From positions 282,501-346,500 of the forward strand of contig JAIXMO010000034.1 in assembly GCA_025677825.1 (NCBI GenBank): DNA of 64,000 nucleotides, given 5' to 3'. How positions within the stretch are numbered: the stretch's first letter is position 1; each line of letters starts with the position of its first letter. The notes beneath the pieces are model-generated. The model did not search any database. It saw only the letters and a list, made by a program, of their open reading frames with translations, and was not told where the DNA came from. This document shows positions 1-11,842 of the stretch, in pieces. This DNA is from Helicostylum pulchrum. Its lineage: Eukaryota > Mucoromycota > Mucoromycetes > Mucorales > Mucoraceae. Made by a program: the position numbers and the translations under genes.

Positions 1-453
1 AACTACATTTAAATATCTTAACTAAGCTAAAACACCCTTGGTACTGGAAATGTACTTGAATTTAGGGACCATACCAGAATTAGTTTTTGGGAACTTGTAG
101 CATAATGAGACGACAGTGTAAATTATAATCAAAAATACTATATCAGCACTTATATTTGGTTGTTTTATGGACTTTTGCGATAAATGAGAATAAACGACAT
201 TCTCGCATAGACATACTAAACCGTAGCATAGGTAAAAACTTAAAAACCCTTTCCTGAGGAAAAAAAAACACCCGACAACAGACTCTGGAATAGTGACTCA
301 GTTGCTACATTATCGCTAGGAATAACCACCAAAGATACAGGTAGTGTATTTAAATTTATTAAAAAATTACTAACATGGTTTTCAAAAATAAGCGGGAGAC
401 CAGGTAAATATTTTTTTATCGCTTTTTTAAAAAAAAATTGCATGATTTTTGCT
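1..453. other. Gene-poor edge with a decayed repeat copy
   Basis: No convincing gene lies here. Around 203-262 there is a diverged copy of a segment seen again at about 2405-2460 (shared words GCATAGACAT, CTAAAC and AACCCTTT followed by a TGAGGAA word). The open frame on the minus strand has no recognisable motif and is interrupted by stops in the repeat. Confidence 0.4.
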
Positions 454-926
454 TTACATAAAGGATTCGCGTTCATACTCTTCTGCGAGTACCTCATCTT
501 CTTCATACTCAAGCTCTTCATCTTTTTCATACTCAAGCTCTTCATCCTCTTCCTCTAAATCTACTACCTTTTTTTCACTTTTCATCCAAAGATCATATTT
601 TCTTACAATATCATACATTAATTCGATATGATGAGTCCAATCTCCTTGAATCTTGCTTTTGATAAAAGGAGATCTTATTAAAGAATCGACTTGTCTCTCA
701 TGATAGGCCTTCACCATCATCTCACTCATTGCACCATGAAATAATTCCATTATAACCTCTTGAAACCATTCCTCTGGATTACCATGTTCAAGACGATATA
801 TGTACAATTTAAATATCTTTAAAGATGCTTCATAAGCATTTGCAAGTTGTTCTTGAGTAGAATCGTCATCATCTAATGTTTGAACTAAAACAAAAGTTGC
901 GTTAATAAAAATATAGTATATGTATT

Positions 927-959
<33 letters not shown>

Positions 960-2158
960 ATACTTATTTCGATACATTGCTGTTGACAGTACTGTTCTAA
1001 TTGCATTTCATTCGCACTCAAGTATGGATCGAAGCCGTATAATTGTAATATATAATCTCGGCTATCAAATACTTGAGCTACCTTGTTGATTTTAAGCAAA
1101 GTACTATAAAGGAGTGTTGGTCTATCCGTTTTTTTTTTCAAAAAAAAAGAGAGCAGTATTTCAAACTTACAATAAAAGATAGTATTCTGGTTCTTGTTTA
1201 CAAACTTCTAGCGACTCTAAAGCCATTGTCTTTACCGTTTCATTATCACCTGTCGATGTTAAAAACTAATTTACAAATTAAGAGCTTTTTTTTTTTAGTA
1301 CGAAGTAAATATCAAAAATCAAGTTTCTCGTACGTCAAAGTAAAAATCTAATAATTCAGCGTCTCTTAAATAAGTATGATGTGCTTCGGCTAAGTATTTT
1401 GTAGCTGCTCGAGCGTGTTTTTCATATCGAGTTATGTTTAAATCAAATGGATCATGTTGATCATCCTCAAAGTAAGATTCCGGTAGTTTTTCTCTAGATT
1501 TCTTCCATAAATTGTATGCACATATTGCCATATTTCGTAGCATAATTGGATGATGATATAAAGCAATATCGTAGCGACTAATAATAATAATGATAATGAT
1601 AAAATAGGTTAGTAAAATAACACCAATAAATACATCATTTCTGTTTTTACAGTTGTATTTCTTCAAGTGCTTTTTCCCATTGTTCTTCAATCATCATTTG
1701 ATCCATATATACTTTAAAAATCTCTGCAGACTACATAATATTTTAGTCTTTTTTTTTTTATGCATGAAAAGAAAAAAAAAAAACTTTACAAAAGAAGGAG
1801 GTGAACTGATATAAACAGCCTTCAAATAACCTATTAAATCCTTTGGTGAAGACTTTCCAATAATTTCTATTCCAATCTATTTAAAAGCATTTTTGTTAGA
1901 AGGAGAGGTTTTTTATGCGTGAAAAAAAAAATACTTTACTTTCCACAAGTTTTTAAAGTGATACATGTTACTTTTAACAATTTCAATAAATAAAGTTCTT
2001 GCTTCTTCGTATCTTTCTTGATCAACCAAGGATCGTAACTTGACATTGGGTCGAAATGCATCGGTTCTGCCATCGTAGAGTGGTCGATTGGGATTAAGAA
2101 TAGGTACATCGCCTGCGTCCAGGTAACCAATATTCTTCTTCGTCTTTGCTTTACTCAT
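454..2158 (-). CDS. Helical protein, possibly TAF1A/Rrn11-like Pol I initiation factor
   Basis: A gene of about seven exons can be joined with clean GT/AG junctions. Exon 1 is 1940-2158 and ends in KNLWK; exon 2 starts IGIEIIGK and ends near 1787; later exons cover about 1323-1655, 1165-1270, 965-1110 and 454-880. The protein is about 430 residues, almost entirely helical, with TPR-like pairs such as DQERYEEARTLF and a very acidic C-terminus of alternating EEE/DE and LEYE units. The length and the block 'YEEARTLF..KNLWKIGIEII' recall the Pol I selectivity factor subunit TAF1A/Rrn11. That name is an inference from weak resemblance; an unrelated helical-repeat protein is possible. The last exon contains a short imperfect duplication (DEELEYE). 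Confidence 0.6.
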
Positions 2159-2869
2159 GGTTGAAATACGACGACAAAAAAAAATTCTTTCTTTTCAGCT
2201 TTTTTTATTATTATTGAGAAACGGTCACTTGGGTATTGAATGCATAAAAAAAAAGAGCTTATTGGAAGGATAATTGACGCAATGAAATGTTTTTTTTTAA
2301 TAAAAAAAAGTAGCTACAGTGCTGGGAAAGCCGTATCGTGGACCAAAACAAAGGATGGTCCAACGAGATATGTTATAAAAATGTCTTATAAAAAGATAGA
2401 TATTCTTGCATAGACATGCTAAACAGTGGCATGGATAAAACCCTTTTTCGTGAGGAAGAGTAGCATCGACTTGCATATAACAACTCCAATTGTTACCAAA
2501 AATCATAAAACCATTACTAGCACCTTTCAGAGTTCAAACAGAGAAAAAATTCCAAGAAAGTGTTACGGTAAAAATTGTATGACACGATTCGTCTTGAGTA
2601 TGTGGTTACAGGTAATTCGATAATGCGCGGTAAGGGGATGATGTACTATAATAAAGTTTGTACTTCGAGATGAAAGTAATACAATGCGACTTACACATGG
2701 TGTGAGAAAAATGATGGTGTGTGCATGTGAATCGAAAGAAAAAAAGACCTTTTTTAATATATTTTATTTAGTAGTTTAAAGATATTTGAAAAAGGCAAAA
2801 AAAGAGGGGGTGATATTAATAAAATATCGATTTTCTTTTATAAATATATGAATATATATATGTGGATGT
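2159..2869. repeat. Intergenic stretch with second copy of a decayed repeat
   Basis: There is no intact gene. The segment 2405-2460 resembles 203-262, and on the minus strand 2297-2506 an open frame continues through it (HEKGFYPCHC), whereas the other copy has stops. This fits remnants of one old repeated element. Long A and T runs surround it. Confidence 0.4.
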
Positions 2870-3851
2870 TTAAAATTCTTTCTTCTTTTCATCGTAACTT
2901 AAACCACCGGGACCAGTACTTACTAACAACAAGAAACCACCGACTGTACTTAAAGATTGGAAGAAATCATATCTTAAGAAATCACGCTTGTAATAACTAT
3001 GTTGAACCGACCAAAAGTTATTGACGAAAACATTAAGAACGGATAAAAAGAGAACTAAAAACATGGCAGACCATTTAGCTTTAAAACCTACAGCGACCAT
3101 AATACATGCAGCCAAACCGCAGATGGATACAGCCATACGCATAATAGACCAGTCACCGTGGAAAGCGGATCCAATAAAGAGGAAAATTAAAAGAATACGA
3201 CCAGCCAATTGTAAATACATACGACGATTGGTTTCTGAAATTTGAGGAAGAGCAGCAAACATTTGTTTACGTCTAACCATAGTTTCTGATAACACCATCA
3301 TTAATCCTCCCATAACAGACAAGTTACGTAAAAAGAAGGACATATCAAAAATCAAACCATAACCAAAAGCTTGCGCAACAATAACCCCCATAAGACCATA
3401 GATAGCATAAGCTTGGTGTTTCTTTACAACAATAAAAAAAGATGAACCCAACATTGTCTACGTATTTGATATTAGTATGTGTGTGTGATCGACAGCTTTT
3501 TATTATTATTCTCAACACGTAACCCCTTTTAGCCCCCCTTCCGTATATCACGCTTATGTCCCCCCTCTTTTTTTTTTTTATACTTACAATCACGTTTAAA
3601 CCAAGAAAGAGATGACTCAATCCCTTAGGGAAATGTCTACTTTGTTCCATAAATGTAAGTTGGTCAGTCCATTGCATAATAATACGCAAAGAGTCTTCCA
3701 AGAATGTAGCAATAATGAGGAATCTTGACATAGCTGGGATATAGGGCTTTAAAGGTTGACCTACTCTATCAAGGATATCTTCTGCCTTTGTACTAAAGGC
3801 TTCCATTTGTTCTTTTAAACTAGCCATACTATTTAACCTTTTTGTATTCAA
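2870..3851 (-). CDS. SURF4/Erv29 ER cargo receptor
   Basis: A polytopic membrane protein of the SURF4/Erv29 family, which packs soluble secretory cargo into COPII vesicles at ER exit. Two exons are seen: about 3587-3851 and 2870-3457, joined as NVI-TMLGSS across a 130 bp intron with a GTAAGT donor and an ACTAAT branch site. The N-terminus has the family pattern DILDRVGQPLKPYIP followed by SRFLIIATFLEDSLRI; several hydrophobic segments follow (GVIVAQAFGYG, LAGRILLIFLFIG, AMFLVLFLSVLN). The C-terminus DEKKKEF is lysine-rich like the ER-retrieval tails of this family. Two in-frame ATGs exist, at 3851 and 3827 (MASLKEQ); the second gives the usual family start and is preferred. Confidence 0.93.
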
Positions 3852-4158
3852 ATATGTTTTTTTAAAAGGGCTTGTTTGGTTTATTATATGACCAAAGTTA
3901 GAAAAAGAGGGAAAAGGAACACCACAAAGCCGAGAAAGTTTTTCATTTTAAAAATATAAAAAAAAAAGAGTGCGCGCCTTCTTAATATAAGCCAATGACA
4001 TTATACCACACCCCAATCGGGGAGAGTTTTTAACATAATGATGATAAAACGGCACTATGTACTGGGCAAAGTTTTAATAAATAAAAGAAACGGAACTGCT
4101 TCTCTCTAGTAGGATACTTAACTGACATATTCCAAATTTGTTGCTACAAAGATATATT
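3852..4158. other. Promoter side of SURF4, no gene
   Basis: An AT-rich intergenic stretch upstream of the SURF4 gene. I see no RNA gene or repeat in it. Confidence 0.5.
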
Positions 4159-4870
4159 TTACTTTAACCTAAAAACATCGATCCGGCACACGGAGCAGGT
4201 CCTTTTGGTTTTGGTTTTTTTTAGTGGCGTAAACTTAATGTTAGTAACGGGATAAGAAAGTGCAGGTGCTGCGAGATATTGTCTGAAATAATCTTGCGTC
4301 GTTGGTGGTAGAGACGAAGTTGAAGTTAATATAAAAGTACCTGCAGAACTTTCAGGTTGATGTAAAAGGATCGCCTCTTCTGTAGCAATCAGCATATTTC
4401 GAGGTTGTAGTTATGACAAATACTGAATTGATGGGTTCTGAGCTACAGAAATAACTTTTCGCACTGATTCAATATTATGCAAGACAGAGTCTCAGTACTT
4501 CTTTCGATCTTCGAGAATGTTAAATTAGGACTCCAAATGTCCTGTGATTTCGTGCAAATTCTGAAAATCAGGCTTTCGACTATGTCCCTGAAAATAAATC
4601 AGTACTTTCTTAGTAGAATCTGTGTTAAAATGCAGATGAGGTTCGGTTTCTTATTTACTATGAATTTCCGTAACAGCATATAAGTATTTTCCAGGGAAAT
4701 GACCCACGATCGGAAGTATCACTTCAGGAAAGGTACTGATCCGAAGTAAACTTGGTCCAGCATTATACGAGGCAAACTTTCCAATGATGGTCATATGAAC
4801 AGAGCCTTCGATAGAGCCGGTTCCCCTTACGCATCTATATTTCGTTTCCTATTTTTATCAGTCCCGATTT
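4159..4870 (-). pseudogene. Decayed protein-coding remnant of unknown family
   Basis: On the minus strand one frame stays protein-like for about 230 codons but is broken by at least four in-frame stops. Readable pieces are, in order, VRGTGSIEGSVHMTIIGKFA, EVILPIVGHFPGKYLYAVTE, EPHLHFNTDSTKKVLIYFQ, VRKVISVAQNPSIQYL, and an open tail (4159-4395) with SSAGTFILTSTSSLPPTTQ and CSVCRIDVF. All pieces are in the same frame, which argues for a gene dead by nonsense changes rather than chance. I do not recognise the family. An intron-bearing live gene is less likely because no GT/AG pair cleanly removes the stops. Confidence 0.45.
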
Positions 4871-5939
4871 CAGTATATAAAGACTAGCCGCTCTACCTTG
4901 ATCCGCTCGGTGGCGTCGTCATCCTGCAGGTTTAGAGACTTATAATTTTAAAAGTATGCTATTCATTTTTTATCTATAATATAAGGAGTAGTTCCGGATA
5001 TGCCAAATATTAAATAACACTATCATTTATTAATGAGCTGTCTGCATATTACTTGTATACAGTAGCGGCTATATTTAAGGTTTGCCAAAATGTGGAAGAA
5101 ATCCACCCTTATATCGAACATACCCTTATTATCGTGCAGTGAATAATTGCTTCTAAAGAAAAATGCTCACTGAGATACCTGAGTTTAAATAATCGCTCAC
5201 ATAAGAAGGTTGTTCCAAATTAAATGCTCAAGGAGTTCAAAAAAATGTTCCATATTGTATTAATTTCGCTGCTAATTATAGGCTACCGATATTCGAAACA
5301 TTGATCGTGTTCCTTATGCACAATTTACCAACATGGTTAGATATATTTCTGACATAAGAGTCAGTCTTAGCTGGAGAACGGCTAAAGTAGCGCAACGATA
5401 AACTCGTAATGTGTACTTGTTCTTTGGATTAAACTCACATCTTGGATAGTTACTTAAACCCCCGTTGTTGTCTATCTCTACAAAATACAGACAAATCACA
5501 AGTTTTTGTTAATCGCGTTAGGAAGTAGAAGCAGACAACTGACGAGTTTTATCTCCTTTTTTTTACAGAAAAAGAAACGACTGAGCCCTTCTATTTTCTG
5601 AATTGTACGATCATTTTTTTATTACAAAGTACGACCTTTTATGACAATAGCTAAAGAGCTTTATAAAGTCAGTCTTTTTATTTATAAATTAAATCAATTA
5701 ACGTTATAAATAGACAAAGCTTTGCTTTGTACGTATATTTTTTTTTTTGCCCTTTAAATTAGGACAAGCCCCTCCTCTCAATGCAATAATTGTATTTTAA
5801 ATAAAAAGCCTCTTTTTTTTTAATTATCAATACTTTAAAAATTGTGCGCCAAAATAGTTTCTGCCTTCTTTTTCTCGTCCCAGTATCTTTTTTTTTTTAT
5901 AGTTTTTTTTACTCTCTTTTTCTCTCTTACGTAAAAAAT
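4871..5939. other. AT-rich gene-less stretch
   Basis: No intact gene is visible. A minus-strand frame at 5314-5499 (FVEIDNNGGLSNYPRCEF) looks coding but is short and isolated, and may belong to the same decayed element as the pseudogene next to it. The last 200 bases, with T runs, are the likely promoter of the RhoGEF gene. Confidence 0.4.
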
Positions 5940-8900
5940 ATGACACATCATCGTAGAGAAAAATCCAACCTGGAACTATTATATAAAGACTTGGATATGT
6001 ATATGAAAGAACTCGATAGTGCAACTGTAATACACTTCTTTTACCACTAAAAAAGAGAAAAGAGATAAGCTAACTTTCATATAGACTTTTGACATTCAAG
6101 AACGAAACTCTTCGGAAAAACTGATACCGCCCTTTTGTTTTAAAGTAGCTGGTGTGCCTTCCGACGACTCTTACAACAGTAGTGGAATGGACACTCCAGC
6201 ATTATCTCGTCATGACTCTTTGAAATCAGAACTACAATCCGATTTAAAACGAGAGGGATCTTTTAAAAACAATAAAATCTATATAAACACCAACCCAATC
6301 TACTTTAAACTTAGTAGCCCTGACCAAGACGAAAACAATTTAGCTTACATGTCTACAGTTTCGAAAGGATTTATATCAAGTATTAAAAGCTTATGTGAAT
6401 CGAGGGATATCTTTTGTTCGACCGAATATCCCAATAGTTTTACTGGTGAAGAAGCCGTGGTTCGTATTAATTCATATATCTATATATTTGTTTGTTGACA
6501 ATTCTTATCATAGGATATACTCTGTAGTATTTTACCAAATGATTGGACAAGAGAAGGCTATAAACGAATGGCTAAGTCATTAATGCATTCTGTACCACCA
6601 TTGTTTACACCAGTTGCATATTCTGATAAATCGTTAAAGAAAAATACCTTTTATGATTCATCAACGGAGATCTATAGCTTGTTAGAGAACGAAATTTCAC
6701 AAGGATTATTTGTTCCCTTTTTGGATTGTTTTACACCTTCTTGCATAAAAGGTTCTTCAAATGGATGTTATGCTAACAAGTGTCCCAATAGAGGTGCACA
6801 GCGATTATCGAAGCACAGTATAGTAAATGTAATGTTGTGATACAATGGGTGTGAGAGTTTTTTTTTTAACATACTTTTATTTTAGAAAGAATTACAGAGA
6901 AATATTTCGTTATGTTCATCAACTGCTTCATCTCAAGACACTGTAAGTAACCCCCTCTCTGGTTTTTTATATAGCGCTAATTATTACTAGTTTGTTTCGA
7001 GATGTTGGTCTACGACTGTATCACGCGAGACATTGCAAAAGACACCGACTAAAGAAATGAAAAAACAAGAAGCCATATACGAACTGATCTATACAGAAGA
7101 AGATTATGTACGGGATTTGAGCTTACTTGATGAGGTATGCAGTTTTTTTTTTAAAAATAAAAGGGGTTTTTATATATTTCAGTACTAACATAAAACTAGT
7201 TATTTGCAAAACCTTTATTATCAGCTCAATGTATCGAACCAGAAAAACGAAAATCTTTTTGTCGAGAATTATTTGGAAATCATTCAACAATTGCACAATT
7301 ACATCGCGATATGTATCGTGAATTACGTGATCATCAGTTAAATAGTGTTGAGGACGGAAAATCTGGTTTTGTAGATGATATTGGAAGTATTATGCTGAAA
7401 TATGTAAATCAATTTATGGACATGTATACTGAATATGGTCCGCATTTTGTGTTTGCAGAATACGAAGCCAAACAAGAAATGGCTCGAAATATCCTGTTTC
7501 ATAACTTTATTCGAGAAAAGGAAAAGCAAGCTGAAACTAGAAAGTTACCGTTCCGTCACTTTATCATATTACCTATTACTCGTTTACAAAGATATCCTTT
7601 GTTGCTGAGCGCTATTTTGAACTACACCACAGATGAATCGGAAAAGGAAAGATTGATAAAGTGCATTGAGACCATTAGAGGGGTTGCTAAACAAATGGAT
7701 ACCTTAACAAACGAAACAAAACAAAAATTACGAGTACGACAGATCAACGATAAAATTCAATTTAAACCTGATTATCATCCATTCGACTTGGATTTATTAA
7801 AACCTGGTAGAAAATTATTATACGAAGGTACTTTAAGACGAAGATCTCAATTAGTGGTGGAATCAGTTGAATTATATGTGTTCTTATTCGATCATTTGTT
7901 ATTAATGACTAAACCAAAACGCAATTCAAACGATTCGATTGAATGTTATATGGTCTCCAAAAATCCGGTGCCTTTGAATTTTCTGATTGTAAGCGATATT
8001 GCAGCCAACTTTATGTTTAGTTCGTTTAGAGCTGCAAAGGGCCCTGCGGCAAGTAACACCACCTCTTTATCGTTGTTACCTACACCTGTGACGCCTACTA
8101 GTGCTACCATTTTATCTGACCCCGCGTCTCAATACATCAACCAATCTTCGCTTATGATTCGTCATCTAGGTAGATTTGGTGGCGACTATATTGTATTTAC
8201 AGAAACACCTAGTTCAAGATACATTTGGAAAGAAAAAATTTTACGTGCTCAAAAGAATGCAATCTCGTTGCAGAAATCAAATCATGCATTTAAAGTGTCA
8301 AATATTAGCGATACTACTTTTGCTCACTCGGGAACATTGCATAATTATGGCAGAGTTACATGTACTGCGCCTTTTGGTAATATACATTTTTTTTATGCAA
8401 TGCAACAAATAACCAACAATTTTTTTTTAGTTGGTTCAAGTGGTAAAAAGATGGTAGTGTTAGGGACGCAGCAAGGCATTTGGATGGCCAAAGAAGGCGA
8501 TACAAGTGGGTTTAAAAAAGTACTGACGACATCTGATGTTACTCAGATAGGTGTATTGGAACCTCAAAATATTTTGTTAGTTCTGGCAGGTAAGATGCAA
8601 ATATGAAATTAGAGCTCACAATATACTGACATATATGTACCTTTTTTTTTTAGACAGAGTTTTGACAGCTTATTCCATTGCTCAATTAGACCCATCACAC
8701 GTCTATGATCCCAAACCCTCCAAAAAATCCCACACGGTTAGTTTTCGTGTTATCTCTAACAACGTCTCGTTTTTCAATACGGGTACCTGCAACGACCGAC
8801 CCCTTATTATTACCATGAGAAGAAGAGGTACTGATAGTCTATTTAAAGCATATGAACCAACTTGTGGAGATCTAAAGGATTCTAAAAACAGTAAACTTCT

Positions 8901-9615
8901 TGTCAGTAAGACGTCGTTTATGACGAAGCCTCCAGCATGGTTTAAAGTTTACAAGGAATTTTATATTGGTACGGATGCATCGGCAGTTCATTTCTTGAAA
9001 TCAAAGTTACTGGTAGCTTGTAGTAGAGGATTTGAAGTGATTGATTTGGAAAGATTAAGTGACATCAATACAGATATACCGGATTTAAGGAATAGAGACT
9101 ATCAGTTTTTGGTCAATTCGGACGCAAAACCGTTGGGCATGTTTAGGTGTGCAGAAAATTTTTTGGTGTGTTATGATAAGTTTGGGTTCTTGATGAGTAC
9201 GCATGGTGACTATATTAAAGGTCGTAAAAGGTAAAAGTGTCAAAGTAAAAAAAAAAAATTAGGGTGTTAACGTTATTTTTTAAAAACTTAGAATTGAATG
9301 GACAAGTAACCCTCAATCAGTAGCGTTTTATTATCCTTATGTCATTGTATTTGATACGAAATTTATCGAAGTGATACATGCTGAAACTGTAAGCCTCTTT
9401 TTCTCTTTTTTTTTTTAAAAGTTATAACGTACAATATACTCAAGATTATTGTTATTTAGGGAAAGTTAATTCAAACAATTATTGGAGAAAACACAAGATA
9501 CCTAACATCATCACTAAACAATACCAATGCAACAAACCCTGATATATACTGCTCTTCCAACCATCAATTCAAACATGATTATCAGAATGTATTTAAACTT
9601 GAACCTATTCTTTAA
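5940..9615 (+). CDS. Rho1 guanine-nucleotide exchange factor, Rom2 type (DEP-DH-PH-CNH)
   Basis: Activates the Rho1 GTPase in the cell-wall integrity pathway at sites of growth. Reading across about eight introns gives roughly 1060 residues. A DEP domain (about 130-215) spans the 6463-6514 intron, joining FTGEEAV to DILCSILPNDW. The DH domain (about 305-500) has IYELIYTEEDYVRDLSLL and the signature LPITRLQRYPLLLSAIL. A PH domain follows (LYEGTLRRRSQLVVE, VELYVFLFDHLLLMTKP). The C-terminal CNH domain runs to the stop at 9613-9615 (IEWTSNPQSVAFYYPYVIVF). This order is that of Rom1/Rom2. The start ATG (MTHHRREKSN) opens the first exon, which ends at GTAATA and joins TFDIQERNSS. The N-terminus is shorter than in yeast Rom2, and the exact 5' end is uncertain. 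Confidence 0.93.
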
Positions 9616-9716
9616 AAAAAAAACCCCCCTTAATAATATAATCCCTCTATTCCTGTACAAATACTTTTTATATCTAAAACTAAAAGAACTGCTAAATTGA
9701 TTTTAAAGCAATTCAT

Positions 9717-11699
9717 CTAGTTTTTTTTTATATATTTTAATGGATGTATAAATTTACCAATAACACAATTTCCCAATAATAAATTAATTTCATACACATC
9801 AAAGCACTGAGTCACAAGAACCTTTTTAGACTCTTTTCTTTTTGTAGCCTCGCTAGACCAACCTGAAAGGAACCTTGATCTAAAGTTTTCAAATTGAATA
9901 AATGATTTATATTTTCTACTCCACTTGTACCATCGAACCAGTTTATCCTTTTCAAACTCTATGCTTATAACTACACCATATTGAAACTGATACGTTAAAG
10001 ATCCTATATCCAAAACCAGTGTTCGCAATGACTTCATACGTCGCAAGTCTATCACTCGTCCCACTCCTTTATTTAAATTGCATTCAAGTAGCTTTAGGTA
10101 CTCAATATCAAACATTATGTCGTAAATCGCATTTAAATCAAGCATTGTAACGCGTGAAGATTCGATAAGAGCGTAAGTTATTTTTTGCTTGCTTGATCTT
10201 TTACTATCAATCAATGGCGAATCATGAAACACGGATTGGTAAGGACCATATCCCTCTTCTAAATCTTGTAATTTGGCTCCAAACTTGATATGATACGTTT
10301 GTTCATACATACCATAGTTACCAAAGTGAAAGTAAGTTAGATTTGCGTACTCCGTAATAGCAGATTTAAGTATATATATGCTATCTGTAATGGAAATAAA
10401 AGTTTGAGCTACATAGTGTGGTTTACATAGTAATTCCATCGATGAAATAGTTTGTTTAATTATAGCCGATGTTTCTTGAGGTAATGGAAAAATTGTATCA
10501 ATAAAGTTTCGTATTTGTTCGATACTTTGTAGAAGCATACGGTCCATATCAAAAATGTAACCAATGTAAACTTGGTCGTGGGTTTTTTTTATTGAGAAGT
10601 TAGTCCATTCTTGACGGCCGCCGTAGTAATTAGAGGGGTTAAGAAAGATAGAGACATGGCATTTTTGTATGCGACCTGTAAACATGACTTTGGAAATAAA
10701 TGGCTAGTACTCCTTTAGTATTGAAGGAGAAAAAGAATTAAGGCTGCCAGCATTTCTGATGCAGCTTTTTATTGAAAATGCAACCTGTTCTATTTCTGAT
10801 AAGTAAGTACCAAATGATTCAATGGTACGTTGGTCATTTTTGCGGATCCAGTCCTCTGCTTTTGTATTGGTGGTACTTAAATCGAACTTTTTTAAAGTTT
10901 TAGGAAAATTAGATACAACGTACTTCATAAGACGATCGTTGAACGAAGGAACTTGAATTATGGCTTCCTCTAAATAAGGATAAACAGGCTTCGGTGATGA
11001 TGGCATGTCCATCCCTGTACCTTCTTCAAAATCATTTTCAATAGAAAATCGAATCAATCCTGGAACCAATGCAAGAACTGGAAACAATGAAACCGGTTGA
11101 TCGGACGCACCTCTTTCCACGTTTTGAATAACAATTTATTTCAAATTTATAAAGTCTTTCAAGAAATATAAAAATTTGTGGGAATCTCGAATTTCATAGC
11201 CAAGATTAGATAGTTCCAAATAGGTTAGTGTGCGACGAAGACTATAGACACAATTAAAATATACCCAGAATTCGTACATGTCGTCAAAGTATGGGTCAAC
11301 CTTAATTTTTCGCAAGTTGTCCATGGTTTGACATTTATTCACCATCGATTTTAAATATATCATTTTGAAATAACTTTTAGATAAATCGAGCACACGTAAA
11401 TAGGGAAAAAATTGCGTTATGCGATCGTATAGGTTTATACCCCGATATTTGTAATCATTAAATGCTTTTAGTACTTTGACATGTTTGTTAAATCTTCTTT
11501 TGTTGCTTTGATTTAATAAGATATGCATACATAAATTAGGATCTCCTGTTAAAGTAAACGTTTCGTAAACCATATACGCCGTATCTTGATACCAGCTTTT
11601 ACAAACAGTCGAACAGTTTTTTAAGGAGCTTTTATCTAGTGATGAAACATATTCAAATATTTTTTGACGTATTTCAAATGGAAGGTGCTGAAAAAACAT
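9717..11699 (-). pseudogene. F-box protein pseudogene, two nonsense codons
   Basis: Third member of the local F-box family, about 660 codons in one frame. The F-box (MFFQHLPFEIRQKIFEYVSS) opens at 11699 and the C-terminal block matches the two intact neighbours. It carries two in-frame stops. At 11136-11138 TAA stands where a paralogue has the GAA of LTEISIKN, and at 10704-10706 TAG stands where both paralogues have the conserved TGG of EYW/TYW. Both are single-base changes and no frameshift is seen, so decay is recent or the stops are read through. A shorter F-box product from the first 188 codons is possible. The two paralogues have no intron here, so splicing out the stops is unlikely. Confidence 0.88.
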
Positions 11700-11783
11700 G
11701 AAAACAAAAAAGGGGAAGAGGGAATAAAGAGATGCGGAGTCAACTAAAACTATCCAGATCCCTTTTTTATATTCAGAAACAAG

Positions 11784-11803
11784 CAATCATCTGACGTGGC
11801 ACA
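11784..11803 (-). promoter_or_regulatory. F-box family promoter block, copy 1
   Basis: A short block upstream of the F-box pseudogene, read on the minus strand as CACGTCAGATGATTGC. It recurs upstream of both intact paralogues, with about the same spacing from the start codon (about 85-100 bp). Only the right part of the longer block is kept in this copy. Confidence 0.55.
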
Positions 11804-11842
11804 CTTTTTCTCATTATTTGTTGTACAAAATTTACTTTTTAT

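Noticed and set aside
449..631. Serine-rich plus-strand ORF
   Set aside because: It is the mirror of the acidic Glu-rich C-terminal exon of the minus-strand gene; GAA/GAG runs read as TTC/CTC and AGC/TCT give serine.
11136..11786. Three separate F-box ORFs at 9717-11786
   Set aside because: All three are in one frame and align end to end with one paralogue, so they are one interrupted gene.
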